A DNA stretch of 64,000 nucleotides from Chitinophagaceae bacterium PMP191F (GTDB lineage Bacteria; Bacteroidota; Bacteroidia; Chitinophagales; Chitinophagaceae): positions 186,001-250,000 of the forward strand of contig LGYU01000010.1 in NCBI GenBank assembly GCA_001302245.1, in the 5' to 3' direction. The stretch's first letter is position 1; every line of letters starts with the position of its first letter. Position numbers and translations under genes: made by a program. Shown piece after piece: positions 35,833-45,301 of this stretch. The notes under the pieces were generated by a model. That model saw nothing but the letters and a program-made list of their open reading frames with translations, was not told where the DNA came from and ran no database searches.

Positions 35833-38007
35833 TTACTGAACCTGCACCACCACTTCCTGTGCTTTGGCAGCACCCAGCTCTTCGCTGCGTTTGCCGGGCA
35901 ATGCTCCACCTACAGCTATTTTGTACTGACCCGCATTTTCCACAATATCACCCTGCTCATTTGCAAAAGACAATTCACGGGCGGTCAGCGAAAAAGTTAT
36001 TTTCCTGGTTTCTCCGGCTTTAAGGTGCACACGCTTAAAGCCCTTTAATGAATACAACGGGGCATCCTTATCACCGGTTTCCGGCGTTACATACAGTTGT
36101 ACCACTTCATCTGCATTGATCTTACCGGTATTTTTTACTTCAACAGTTACCTGTAATGATTGCCCTTTTTTTATTGTGGCAGGCGCCTGCAGTTTATCAT
36201 AAGTGAAACTGGTATAGCTTAAACCATATCCAAACGGATACAAAGGCATTGCATTCATATAGCGATAGGTGCGCCCTTTCATGTGATAATCTTCATAAGG
36301 AGGTAACTGATCCAGCGATTGCGGAAATGTAACAGGCAGTTTCCCGGAAGGCGATATTTTACCAAAAATAATATCAGCAGTGGCATTGCCGCCCTCTTCA
36401 CCCGGATACCATACCAGCAATACAGCATCTGCCAGTTTATGTACCTCTGCCAGGTTCATAGGACTTCCACCTGTGATCACTGCAATCACCGGTTTATCAT
36501 TATTCTGCTTTAGATTGCGCAGAAAGTTCACCTGGTTTTCGGGAATATTATAATCCAGCCGGTCGCCATACGAAGGAGATGCAATGGACTCGCCTTCTTC
36601 ACCTTCCATTAATCCTGTAATACCCAGCACAACAATTGTGGCATCACAATTTTTTGCTTCACCGCTTGTCCAGTCAATAGGATTGATATTCGCTCTGTCT
36701 GGTAATATACCCGGCCGGTATTGTAACTGGCAACCCGGTTGTATTTGTGCTGCCAGGCCTTCTATAAATGTTGAGTAGTTGCTATTAACACCGTAGTAGT
36801 TGCCCATCAATGCATCCAGGGTGGCTGCATTGGGCCCGGTGATGAAATATTTTTTCAGATCGTTGCGCAGCGGCAACGCACCGTTGTTCTTTAACAATAC
36901 AATGGACTTCTGCGCAACAGTACGCGCCAGCACACGATTGGTTGTTGTATTGATATCTTTTGCTCCCAGCGCATCATACGGTGTACTTCCTTTGGGATCA
37001 AACAGCCCCAGTTTAAAACGGGTTTGTAATAGTATGGCCAGCGCACTGTCTACCTGTTTCTCAGTAACCAGTCCCTGCTGTACCGCTTTTACCAGGCCAT
37101 CATTGTATACACTGCCACAATTGAGATTCACACCCCGCTGTAAGGCCAATGCCGCAGCTTCTGCAGCATTGTTGACCACTTTGTGTCCTTCATAAAAATC
37201 CACCAATGCCCAGCAGTCACTAACCACATGTCCTTTGAATTGCCATTGCTTGCGCAATACGTCCTGCAATAAAAATGAGTTTCCGCAACAGGGTTCATCA
37301 TTGGTACGATTGTAAGCACACATCACAGCCTCTACTTTTGCATCCACCAACGCATGAAAAGCAGGTAGATACGTTTCCCACAGATCCCGTGGCGTAGCCT
37401 GTGCATTGAAAACGTGACGTAATTTTTCAGGGCCGCTGTGTACGGCATAATGCTTGGCACATGCTGCCACTTTCAGGTAATGATCGTTGTTACCCTGTAA
37501 ACCTTTTACAAAGGCCACACCCATTTTAGCGGTCAGAAAAGGATCTTCGCCATAGGTTTCCTGTCCACGCCCCCAGCGTGGATCACGGAAAATATTAATG
37601 TTGGGCGTCCAGAAAGTAAGACCTCCATATTTTGTATGATACCCTTTTGCAACAGCCTCATTATACATAGCGCGTGCTTCGGTAGAGATCACCGATGCTT
37701 CTGCCAGCGCCAGGCTGTCGTCAAAAGTAGCTGCCAGCCCTATTGCCTGCGGAAATACTGTAGCCACACCAGAGCGTCCTACTCCGTGCAGTGCTTCATT
37801 CCACCAGTTGTATTCAGGAATATTCAAACGTGGTATTGCAGGACTGTTGTACATCATTTGTCCTGCTTTTTCTTCCAGTGTAAGACGTTGGATAAAATCT
37901 TTTACCCGCACAGCAACAGGTTGCCGTGTATCCAGATAGAGCGGCTTTTGCGCAGCAAGCGTGCAAATAACTACCAGTTGCAGCAGCAGGGCAATTCCTT
38001 TTTTCAT
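35833..38007 (-). CDS. GH3 beta-xylosidase/beta-glucosidase, secreted
   Basis: 724 residues with signal peptide VICTLAAQ. The GH3 TIM-barrel N-domain has YNWWNEALHGVGRSG, the substrate segment KHYAVHSGPEKLRHVFN and the nucleophile in HVVSDCWALVDF. The second domain and a C-terminal Fn3-like domain (VTVEVKNTGKINADEVVQLYV) complete the normal architecture. NEALHGV plus the GH39, GH67 neighbours favour xylosidase activity. The start lies 187 bases from a LacI-type operator. Confidence 0.93.
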   Translation of the reverse strand: MKKGIALLLQLVVICTLAAQKPLYLDTRQPVAVRVKDFIQRLTLEEKAGQMMYNSPAIPRLNIPEYNWWNEALHGVGRSGVATVFPQAIGLAATFDDSLALAEASVISTEARAMYNEAVAKGYHTKYGGLTFWTPNINIFRDPRWGRGQETYGEDPFLTAKMGVAFVKGLQGNNDHYLKVAACAKHYAVHSGPEKLRHVFNAQATPRDLWETYLPAFHALVDAKVEAVMCAYNRTNDEPCCGNSFLLQDVLRKQWQFKGHVVSDCWALVDFYEGHKVVNNAAEAAALALQRGVNLNCGSVYNDGLVKAVQQGLVTEKQVDSALAILLQTRFKLGLFDPKGSTPYDALGAKDINTTTNRVLARTVAQKSIVLLKNNGALPLRNDLKKYFITGPNAATLDALMGNYYGVNSNYSTFIEGLAAQIQPGCQLQYRPGILPDRANINPIDWTSGEAKNCDATIVVLGITGLMEGEEGESIASPSYGDRLDYNIPENQVNFLRNLKQNNDKPVIAVITGGSPMNLAEVHKLADAVLLVWYPGEEGGNATADIIFGKISPSGKLPVTFPQSLDQLPPYEDYHMKGRTYRYMNAMPLYPFGYGLSYTSFTYDKLQAPATIKKGQSLQVTVEVKNTGKINADEVVQLYVTPETGDKDAPLYSLKGFKRVHLKAGETRKITFSLTARELSFANEQGDIVENAGQYKIAVGGALPGKRSEELGAAKAQEVVVQVQ

Positions 38008-38193
38008 ATAGCAGTTAGTCTTGGTTTTAATGACCGGTTTTAGTTTGCAGCAAGCTGGTATTCCTGCATCTGGCAGTTCATCGTCACGCTTGCTTGTTTA
38101 TTTGATGATGACCGGGTATACCGGCATCTTTTTTCTTTTGTTCTATATTGTTTCAAAGCCACTTTTCCGTCATTTCTCCCGGTATGAAAGCGA

Positions 38194-38209
38194 ATGCAAC
38201 CGGTTGCAT
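38194..38209. promoter_or_regulatory. LacI-type operator 1, perfect 16-bp palindrome
   Basis: ATGCAACCGGTTGCAT is an exact palindrome with the central CG of LacI-family operators. It lies in the 38008-38684 gap, 187 bases upstream of the GH3 gene. The gap itself holds no gene I can support. Confidence 0.75.
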
Positions 38210-38610
38210 GGATTTTGTTTAAAAAAGGCTGAAAAGCAATTATTTCAAACGCCCGTCCAACACATCCTCTGCAATCATTATTACTGTATACCGGAGCTTC
38301 ATTTTTCTGCAACCTTATATAACATCACTTACCAGGAGCCACAAAAGAAAACAGGCCGGTTGTTGCATACTATCTGCAAAAACGGGCCTGCAATTATATT
38401 CAGGACTAGCAATAAATGTATTAAAAATCAAAACTTTAAGCGGATTTAAGACATACCATACAGATAACCATAAACGGTCATTACGGTAGCGTTGACTACC
38501 GTTGACGAAATTTCTGAGCTGCGGCATTACCTGCATACCATCAATCGTTTTAAAGGCAAGAGAGTTGTCAGAATATTAAACAGAAATAAAAATAGGATAA
38601 ATAAATCAGA

Positions 38611-38626
38611 ATGCAACCGATTGCAT
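38611..38626. promoter_or_regulatory. LacI-type operator 2
   Basis: ATGCAACCGATTGCAT differs from operator 1 at one position. It is 41 bases before the -7 box of the lacI-type gene, suited to self-control. Confidence 0.75.
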
Positions 38627-38666
38627 TTATTTTTCACAAAAATCGAAATTCATGAATTTGTTGTCT

Positions 38667-38674
38667 TAGATTTG
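38667..38674 (+). promoter_or_regulatory. Candidate -7 box (TAGATTTG) of the LacI-family gene
   Basis: Exact TAnnTTTG match, 10 bases before the first ATG (38685) and 22 before the second (38697), which favours the second as the start. Confidence 0.5.
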
Positions 38675-38696
38675 TTTCAAACGAATGATTGCTACG

Positions 38697-39728
38697 ATGA
38701 GGAAGGATAAAGATGTCACCATCTACGATATTGCCAGGAATCTCAGTATTTCGCCTGCCACTGTAAGTCGCGGGCTGAAAGATCATCCTGCCATCAGTTC
38801 CAAAACCAAGAAAAGGATCACTGACAAAGCAAGAGAACTGGGCTACCGTTCCAACAATTTTGCCAGCAACCTGCGGCAACAGAAGTCGTATACCATTGGC
38901 GTGCTGTTGCATGAACTGCATAGTAACTTTATTGTATCGGTACTGGCAGGCATTGAAAAAGTTACAGCAGAAGCCAATTATGATATTATCATTGCCCACT
39001 CTTCTGAAAGCGGTACCAAAGAAGTAGAGAACGCAGAAAACCTGTTTCACAAACGGGTAGACGGTCTGATCGCTTCACTGGCCTTTGACACACCCGATCT
39101 TTCTCACTTCGATCCGTTCATCAGCAAGGGCATCCCGGTTGTTTTTTTTGATCGCGTGGAAGAGAACAGTGTAGGTACCAAAGTGATCATCGACAATTAC
39201 AAAGCCGGTTATGATGCCACACGCCACCTTATAGAACAAGGTTGCAAACGCGTGGTACATATTACCGGTAACCTTAAAAGAAATGTATACGCACAACGCT
39301 GCAATGGTTACAAAGCAGCTTTGCGCGATTATGATGTTCCATTTTCTGATGACCTGCTGTATGTGATCAGCCTGGAACAGGATTCATCAGTGGCAACTGC
39401 CAGGGCCATAGCTGTAATGGACCCGATGCCCGATGGCATTTTTGCCGCCAGTGATTTTACCGGCGCCTTGTGCATTCAGACCTTTAAAGAAATGGGATTA
39501 AGGATCCCGGAAGATATTGCGGTGGTAGGATTTAATAACGATGTGGTAAGTACCATTGTAGAGCCCCGTCTTACCACTATTAATTATCCCGGTGTGGAAA
39601 TCGGAGAAGTGGCAGCCCGCAGTCTTGTTCACCATCTTGCCGGTAACGGCGATATTACACTCACCAATTCCATCATCATCAAATCTGAGCTTATTGTCCG
39701 CGCATCGTCGCTGAGAAGGCCTGTGTAG
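38697..39728 (+). CDS. LacI-family transcriptional regulator of the xylan locus
   Basis: About 343 residues from the ATG at 38697 (an in-frame ATG at 38685 adds four). The N-terminal helix-turn-helix and hinge helix read VTIYDIARNLSISPATVSRGL and KKRITDKARELGY, the family signature. A periplasmic-binding-like ligand domain follows (YTIGVLLHELHSNFIVSVLAGIE, DGIFAASDFTGALCIQTFKE, PEDIAVVGFNNDVVSTIVEPRLTTI). Two matching palindromes flank the divergent promoter region, so it most likely controls the GH3/GH39 side and the GH67/uxuA side. The inducer is probably xylose- or glucuronate-derived (inference). Confidence 0.93.
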   Translation: MRKDKDVTIYDIARNLSISPATVSRGLKDHPAISSKTKKRITDKARELGYRSNNFASNLRQQKSYTIGVLLHELHSNFIVSVLAGIEKVTAEANYDIIIAHSSESGTKEVENAENLFHKRVDGLIASLAFDTPDLSHFDPFISKGIPVVFFDRVEENSVGTKVIIDNYKAGYDATRHLIEQGCKRVVHITGNLKRNVYAQRCNGYKAALRDYDVPFSDDLLYVISLEQDSSVATARAIAVMDPMPDGIFAASDFTGALCIQTFKEMGLRIPEDIAVVGFNNDVVSTIVEPRLTTINYPGVEIGEVAARSLVHHLAGNGDITLTNSIIIKSELIVRASSLRRPV

Positions 39729-39751
39729 CGGATGATGGCCGTCTATTTGCC

Positions 39752-41896
39752 ATGCGACATATTATTTTACCTGTACTGCTGCTGGCAGCTACCCTGCTGC
39801 ATGCAGAAAACGGTTACCGGCTCTGGCTCCGGTACGACGCTATTGCCGACAAACAATTACAAAACACTTACAGCAAACAACTGCGCTGGGTGCTGGCAGA
39901 TAGTACCTCTGCTACCCTGCTGGCCGCACGCAGGGAATTGCAAACCGGTCTTACCGGCTTGCTGGCACACCCGGTATCCTTCACCAATACACTACACACT
40001 GAAGGTACTATAGTGATCGGTACACTGCACAACACCATCATACAACAGGCTACCGCTACAGAGAATATGCAGGCACTGGGTGATGAAGGCTACTGTATAC
40101 TTACCCGCAAAAAAGGCAACAATACACTCACTATTGTGGCTGCCAATACCGATAAAGGTGTACTATATGGCACTTTTCATTTACTACGCCTGTTGCAAAC
40201 ACAGCAGAACATCAGCAAACTGAACATCTTCAGCAAACCACGCATACAACACCGTTTGCTCAACCACTGGGATAACCTGAACGGAACAGTGGAACGCGGG
40301 TATGCAGGCTTCTCCATTTGGAACTGGCAAAAACTTCCGGGTTATATTGACCAGCGCTATATAGATTATGCCCGTGCCAATGCTTCCATTGGCATCAACG
40401 GTACAGTATTGAGCAATGTAAATGCCAATGCCTGGATCCTTACTGATGATTACCTGCAGAAAGTAGCAGCACTGGCCAATACATTCCGTCCTTATGGTAT
40501 AAAAGTATATCTCACCGCACGCTTCAGTGCCCCGGTAGAGATCGGTGGTTTGAAAACTGCTGATCCACTGGATACACAGGTACAGGCATGGTGGCAACAG
40601 AAAGCAAAAGATATCTATAGTTATATACCCGATTTTGGTGGCTTCGTGGTAAAAGCCAATTCAGAGGGACAACCTGGTCCGCAGAACTATGGCCGCAACC
40701 ATGCAGATGGCGCCAATATGCTGGCCGATGCGCTGGCACCATTTGGAGGTGTTGTAATGTGGCGTGCATTTGTTTACAGCAACGAAACACCTGAAGATCG
40801 CTTTAAACAGGCCTATAATGAGTTCACTCCGCTGGATGGCAGTTTCAGAAAAAATGTACTGGTCCAGGTAAAGAATGGTCCGATCGATTTTCAGCCACGC
40901 GAACCTTTTCATCCGTTGTTTGGCGCTATGCCCAATACACCGTTAATGATGGAATTCCAGCTAACACAGGAGTATCTTGGTTTTTCCACGCATCTTGTTT
41001 TTCTGCCATCATTGTTCAAAGAATGTCTGAATGCTGATACTTATGCAAAAGGTCCGCATACAACTGTTGCAGATATTGTTTCCGGAATTGCCGATCACCA
41101 TTCTTTATCCGGCATGGCCGGTGTGGCCAATATTGGTAGTGATATTAACTGGTGCGGACATCCGTTTGCACAGGCTAACTGGTATGCCTACGGCAGACTG
41201 GCATGGGACTATACCTTATCCGAACAACAACTGGCAGGTGAATGGATACGGCAAACCTTTGGCAACAATAAAAAACTGGTAGAAAATGTTCAGCAGATGA
41301 TGCTTGCATCGCGCGAAGCAGTGGTAAATTATATGACGCCACTGGGCTTGCATCATATCATGGGTTATGGTCATCACTATGGCCCTGCCCCCTGGTACGA
41401 TAAAGCACCCCGGGCAGACTGGAACCCTGTATATTTTCATCGTGCAGACAGCACCGGTATCGGATTTGATCGCACTACTACGGGCAGCAATGCACTGGCG
41501 CAATACAAACCTGCGGTTCAAAAACAGTTTGGCGACGTGGCTACCTGCCCGGAAGATTACCTGTTGTGGTTTCATCATATTCCCTGGAATTACCGGTTAT
41601 CATCCGGAAGAAACCTGTGGCAGGAATTGTGTTATAAATATTACAGCGGGGTAGATACTGTACGCCGTATGCAACATACCTGGCAGCAGATGAAACCTTA
41701 TATAGATTCCGAAAGATTTGAACAGGTAAGTATGCTATTGGCCATACAGGAAAAAGAAGCAGTGTGGTGGCGCAATGCATGCTTGTTGTATTTCCAGACC
41801 TTTTCTCGCATGCCGATACCAAAGGGTTATGAGCAGCCTGATCATACACTGGAATATTACAAAGCATTGAAGTTTCCGTATGCACCGGGAAATTAA
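39752..41896 (+). CDS. GH67 alpha-glucuronidase, secreted
   Basis: 714 residues with signal peptide LLAATLLHAEN. GH67 landmarks include HWDNLNGTVERGYAGFSIW, IGINGTVLSNVNAN, GFVVKANSEGQPGPQNYGR with catalytic acid Glu, and WRAFVY; HHIMGYGHHYGPAPW is close to the C-terminal domain. The enzyme cleaves 4-O-methyl-glucuronic acid from the non-reducing end of xylo-oligosaccharides. It starts 23 bases after the LacI-type gene and is followed by mannonate dehydratase, which takes the released uronate further. Confidence 0.95.
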   Translation: MRHIILPVLLLAATLLHAENGYRLWLRYDAIADKQLQNTYSKQLRWVLADSTSATLLAARRELQTGLTGLLAHPVSFTNTLHTEGTIVIGTLHNTIIQQATATENMQALGDEGYCILTRKKGNNTLTIVAANTDKGVLYGTFHLLRLLQTQQNISKLNIFSKPRIQHRLLNHWDNLNGTVERGYAGFSIWNWQKLPGYIDQRYIDYARANASIGINGTVLSNVNANAWILTDDYLQKVAALANTFRPYGIKVYLTARFSAPVEIGGLKTADPLDTQVQAWWQQKAKDIYSYIPDFGGFVVKANSEGQPGPQNYGRNHADGANMLADALAPFGGVVMWRAFVYSNETPEDRFKQAYNEFTPLDGSFRKNVLVQVKNGPIDFQPREPFHPLFGAMPNTPLMMEFQLTQEYLGFSTHLVFLPSLFKECLNADTYAKGPHTTVADIVSGIADHHSLSGMAGVANIGSDINWCGHPFAQANWYAYGRLAWDYTLSEQQLAGEWIRQTFGNNKKLVENVQQMMLASREAVVNYMTPLGLHHIMGYGHHYGPAPWYDKAPRADWNPVYFHRADSTGIGFDRTTTGSNALAQYKPAVQKQFGDVATCPEDYLLWFHHIPWNYRLSSGRNLWQELCYKYYSGVDTVRRMQHTWQQMKPYIDSERFEQVSMLLAIQEKEAVWWRNACLLYFQTFSRMPIPKGYEQPDHTLEYYKALKFPYAPGN

Positions 41897-42004
41897 TGTG
41901 CGGATATGCAAATGTGCAAATAATGTTTCTCGCAGAGACGCCAATCAGGAATGCATCAACAACCTGTAACACGAAACGATATTAGTATCATAAACATTCC
42001 CTAT

Positions 42005-43189
42005 ATGCAAATGCAACAAACCATGCGATGGTTCGGACCCAATGATCCGGTTAGTTTACAGGATATACTACAGGCAGGATGTACAGGCGTGGTAACAGCA
42101 TTACACCATATTCCGGTAGGTGATGTATGGACCGAAGCAGAAATCAACAAACGCAAAGCAGTTATTGAAGCGGCAGGTTTAACATGGACAGTTATTGAAA
42201 GTTTGCCCGTACATGAAGACATCAAAAAAAAATCTGGTAATTATCAGCAATATATTGAACAGTATAAAGAAAGTCTGCGCAATGTAGCGCGTTGCGGGTT
42301 GAAAGTAGTGACCTATAACTTTATGCCCATACTGGACTGGATGCGTACCGATATTGCCTATACCATGCCAGATGGCAGCAAAGCATTGTATTTTGAAAGG
42401 GCTGCATTCATTGCATTTGACCTGTTCTTACTGAAAAGACCAGGTGCAGAAAAAGATTATACCCCGCAGGAGATCGCTACTGCACAGCAACGGTTTGATA
42501 GCATGACGCCCGGGCAAAAGGACACTCTTTTCTACAATACACTGCTGGGATTGCCAGGCAGCGATGAACGGTTTACTCCAGACCAGGTACTGGCCGCACT
42601 GAAAACGTATGAGCTTATTGATACACAAAAACTGAAATCACACCTGTTTCATTTCCTGCAACAGGTAGTACCGGTAGCAGAAGCAACCGGTTTGCAGATG
42701 GCCATTCATCCTGACGACCCTCCTTATTCATTACTGGGGCTTCCGCGTATTGTAAGTACAGAACAGGATGTACACGAACTATTACAGGCAGCGCCTTCTC
42801 CTGCCAACGGGTTGTGTTTCTGTACCGGTTCACTCGGGGCGCGTGCTGATAATGATCTTACAGGTATGATACAACGGCTGGGCAACCACATCCATTTTAT
42901 TCACCTGCGCAATACCCAACGCGATGCAGCAGGCAATTTCTATGAAGCCGACCATCTGGGTGGTGATGCTGACATGTATGCCATTGTAAAAGAAATTGTA
43001 TTGCTGATGCGTAGCAGCAATCGTTCTATTCCCATGCGCCCCGATCACGGACACCAGATGCTGGATGATCTGAAAAAGAACACTTACCCCGGTTATTCAG
43101 CTATCGGCCGGTTAAAAGGACTGGCAGAACTGAGAGGATTGGAAATGGGCATTATACGTTCGCTGGACGACCGATCACCATACGCATAA
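42005..43189 (+). CDS. uxuA: Mannonate dehydratase
   Basis: About 394 residues from the ATG at 42005; the frame is open from 41951 but the family begins near [15 protein letters not shown]. Conserved segments are [44 protein letters not shown] and [16 protein letters not shown], followed by HFIHLRNTQ and [10 protein letters not shown], containing the metal-binding Cys/His residues. It dehydrates D-mannonate to 2-keto-3-deoxygluconate in glucuronate breakdown. It follows GH67 with a 108-base gap, in keeping with uronate use from glucuronoxylan. Confidence 0.96.
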   Translation: MQMQQTMRWFGPNDPVSLQDILQAGCTGVVTALHHIPVGDVWTEAEINKRKAVIEAAGLTWTVIESLPVHEDIKKKSGNYQQYIEQYKESLRNVARCGLKVVTYNFMPILDWMRTDIAYTMPDGSKALYFERAAFIAFDLFLLKRPGAEKDYTPQEIATAQQRFDSMTPGQKDTLFYNTLLGLPGSDERFTPDQVLAALKTYELIDTQKLKSHLFHFLQQVVPVAEATGLQMAIHPDDPPYSLLGLPRIVSTEQDVHELLQAAPSPANGLCFCTGSLGARADNDLTGMIQRLGNHIHFIHLRNTQRDAAGNFYEADHLGGDADMYAIVKEIVLLMRSSNRSIPMRPDHGHQMLDDLKKNTYPGYSAIGRLKGLAELRGLEMGIIRSLDDRSPYA

Positions 43190-43421
43190 CTTCAATGTGA
43201 CAGCATTAAAAAAACATTGCGAAAATCCCGATGCTGCATTGTAATTACAAATGATGTAACTTTAGGATCCCCTTAAGTAACCATCTTTATTATTTCCGGA
43301 TTGCCATACTGCATATATAAATTAATTGTGCACAATGGGCTAAACCAATGGTAATATACCTGCCGTTAATACCGTGGAATAAATATTGCATGTACGCAGG
43401 AAACACTCATAACTTAATAAT

Positions 43422-44177
43422 ATGGAAAAAACAGGTTTTACCACCCGCCGCGACTTTATCGTTAATACCGGTAAAGCTGGTATAGCAGCATCTGTTTCTT
43501 TATCTGCATTGTCTTCATTTGCCGGTTCATGCGGAGCCGGTCCTGCAGGCAATGGCCCGGGCACCCCTTATACTCAACAGCCTTTGCCATACGCCTATAC
43601 AGCGCTGGAACCTTCTATAGACGCGCAGACCATGGAGATCCATTACACCAAACACGCAGCTACCTACGCCAAAAACCTGGCTGAAGCCGTACAGGCTGAA
43701 AAAGTAGATACTGCCAAAACAAAACTAGAAGATCTGCTGGGCAGTATTTCGAAATATTCTGCCAAAATGCGCAACAACGCCGGCGGGCATTATAACCACG
43801 AATTATTCTGGAAAAGCATGACCGCCCCCGGTGGTGCCACTGCACCTTCCGGTAAACTGAAAGCAGCCATTGAAAAAGATTTTAATTCTGTAGATGCTTT
43901 CAAAACACAGTTTACCGATGCCGGTAAAAACCGCTTTGGCAGTGGCTGGGCATGGCTGGTAGTTACCAACGATAAAAAGCTGGTTGTAGCCTCCACACCT
44001 AACCAGGACAATCCCCTGATGGATGTAAGTGACGTAAAAGGCTTTCCGCTGCTGGGGCTGGATGTGTGGGAACACGCTTATTACCTGAAATACCAGAACC
44101 GTCGCCCGGATTATATCAATGCCTGGTGGAATGTGGTGAACTGGGATTTTATCCAGAAACGTTTCGAGTCAGCTTAA
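43422..44177 (+). CDS. Fe/Mn superoxide dismutase with Tat-type leader
   Basis: 251 residues, about 45 longer than a cytoplasmic SOD because of an N-terminal leader with a twin-arginine motif (TTRRDFIVNTGKAGIA), a weakly hydrophobic stretch and a Cys at GSC that could be a lipidation site. The enzyme part keeps all four metal ligands in context: MEIHYTKHAATY, AGGHYNHELFWKSM, and DVWEHAYYLKYQNRRPDY. It should therefore detoxify superoxide in the periplasm or on the membrane. Metal choice (Fe or Mn) cannot be settled by eye. Confidence 0.93.
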   Translation: MEKTGFTTRRDFIVNTGKAGIAASVSLSALSSFAGSCGAGPAGNGPGTPYTQQPLPYAYTALEPSIDAQTMEIHYTKHAATYAKNLAEAVQAEKVDTAKTKLEDLLGSISKYSAKMRNNAGGHYNHELFWKSMTAPGGATAPSGKLKAAIEKDFNSVDAFKTQFTDAGKNRFGSGWAWLVVTNDKKLVVASTPNQDNPLMDVSDVKGFPLLGLDVWEHAYYLKYQNRRPDYINAWWNVVNWDFIQKRFESA

Positions 44178-44196
44178 CCATGGTTTCAGATAAAGT

Positions 44197-44230
44197 AAAA
44201 GGGCGTACAATATTTGTTGTACGCCCTTTT
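44197..44230. terminator. Bidirectional terminator between SOD and DUF4198 genes
   Basis: AAAAGGGCGTACAA / TTGTACGCCCTTTT, a 14-pair perfect stem with a six-base loop. Confidence 0.9.
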
Positions 44231-44248
44231 GTATTACACGTTTACTGT

Positions 44249-44959
44249 TTACTTACTCACCGCAATACTGTAGGTGGCTATTTTCCAGATGCTTTCATAA
44301 TGTTTTCCATTGTGTTCACCTGGTTCTTTTACATTCTGCATTACTTCTGCCATGTGAACACCAGCAACAGTGGGTACTACAGTAACTGTACCTGTAGCAT
44401 CGCCGGTTACTTTCTTTTCCCAGCCACCGGGTGCCACTACTTCAATCTGTTGTTTGGCTGCAGGCTGTTGCTGGTAAAATGCCTGTAATTTGAAAGGAAC
44501 ATTCAGTTTTGCCGCACCTCCGGTAGCAGAAAAAATACTCAGCTCGTTGGTATTCAGGGTGGGCTGATTAGCACCTTGTCCTACCACAATGGTAGCGCTG
44601 GCATTGTATTCAATCTTTGCTGCGCCATGCAGGTCTTTTACCACATGGTAGATCAATACAGTATATACACCATCTGCAGAAGGAACAAAACCTGCAAGCA
44701 GGTGATCTACCGCATCGCTTGTATTCAGTTGTACTTTTTGCTGGTCAGGACCAACAAGGTATACTTTCAGCTCTTTCAGATCGGAGAACCATTTGGCAAC
44801 CGTATCTCTTTCATTGTCACCAAACTCACCAAAATAAACCCTTACAGCATGTTTGCTGCCTTTTTTACCGGTAGCATTGCTCTCAATCCATATGGCGTGT
44901 GCCGATACGGAACCAGCTGCCAGTAACAATACAAGTACTGAAAAAACAAGTTGTTTCAT
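44249..44959 (-). CDS. DUF4198-type secreted protein
   Basis: 236 residues with a signal peptide ending AGSVSA and the mature N-terminus HAIWIESN, the diagnostic start of DUF4198 proteins, where the N-terminal His may bind metal as in NikM/PcuD-like proteins. The remainder is beta-rich (VRVYFGEFGDNERD, VQLNTSDAVDHLLAGFVPS). A copper or nickel handling role is often suggested for the family, but nothing nearby supports it here. Lone gene, convergent with SOD. Confidence 0.82.
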   Translation of the reverse strand: MKQLVFSVLVLLLAAGSVSAHAIWIESNATGKKGSKHAVRVYFGEFGDNERDTVAKWFSDLKELKVYLVGPDQQKVQLNTSDAVDHLLAGFVPSADGVYTVLIYHVVKDLHGAAKIEYNASATIVVGQGANQPTLNTNELSIFSATGGAAKLNVPFKLQAFYQQQPAAKQQIEVVAPGGWEKKVTGDATGTVTVVPTVAGVHMAEVMQNVKEPGEHNGKHYESIWKIATYSIAVSK

Positions 44960-45301
44960 ATTCAGACAGTAGTTAATGCGTTTTTAATGTTATAAACCAA
45001 CATTGCGAAAGTATTGAGCCATTGAAAAGCGTTTATGCCGCAAACGGAAATCCATTTACGCAATAAGGAAGATAAGCACCGCCCGGCAGGGCAACCTGTC
45101 ATTATCACGGTTCGGAGAGCCACCATGCACTATCGTTAACCGCTATACTAATATGTGCAGCCCACTGTATACCGGCTGCCGTTTTTATGCTGCCACTACC
45201 ATTTATCATTTACCGATACTATATAATGTATTTATTTCTCTAAAACATTCGCGGTAAAAAGGTCTGCGTACCCGGAATATAATATCTTAGCTTTTCCTGT
45301 T
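44960..45301. other. Gene-free divergent stretch
   Basis: No gene, RNA or repeat recognised between the DUF4198 and AraC-type genes; it must hold both promoters, but no TAnnTTTG box stands out. Confidence 0.4.
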
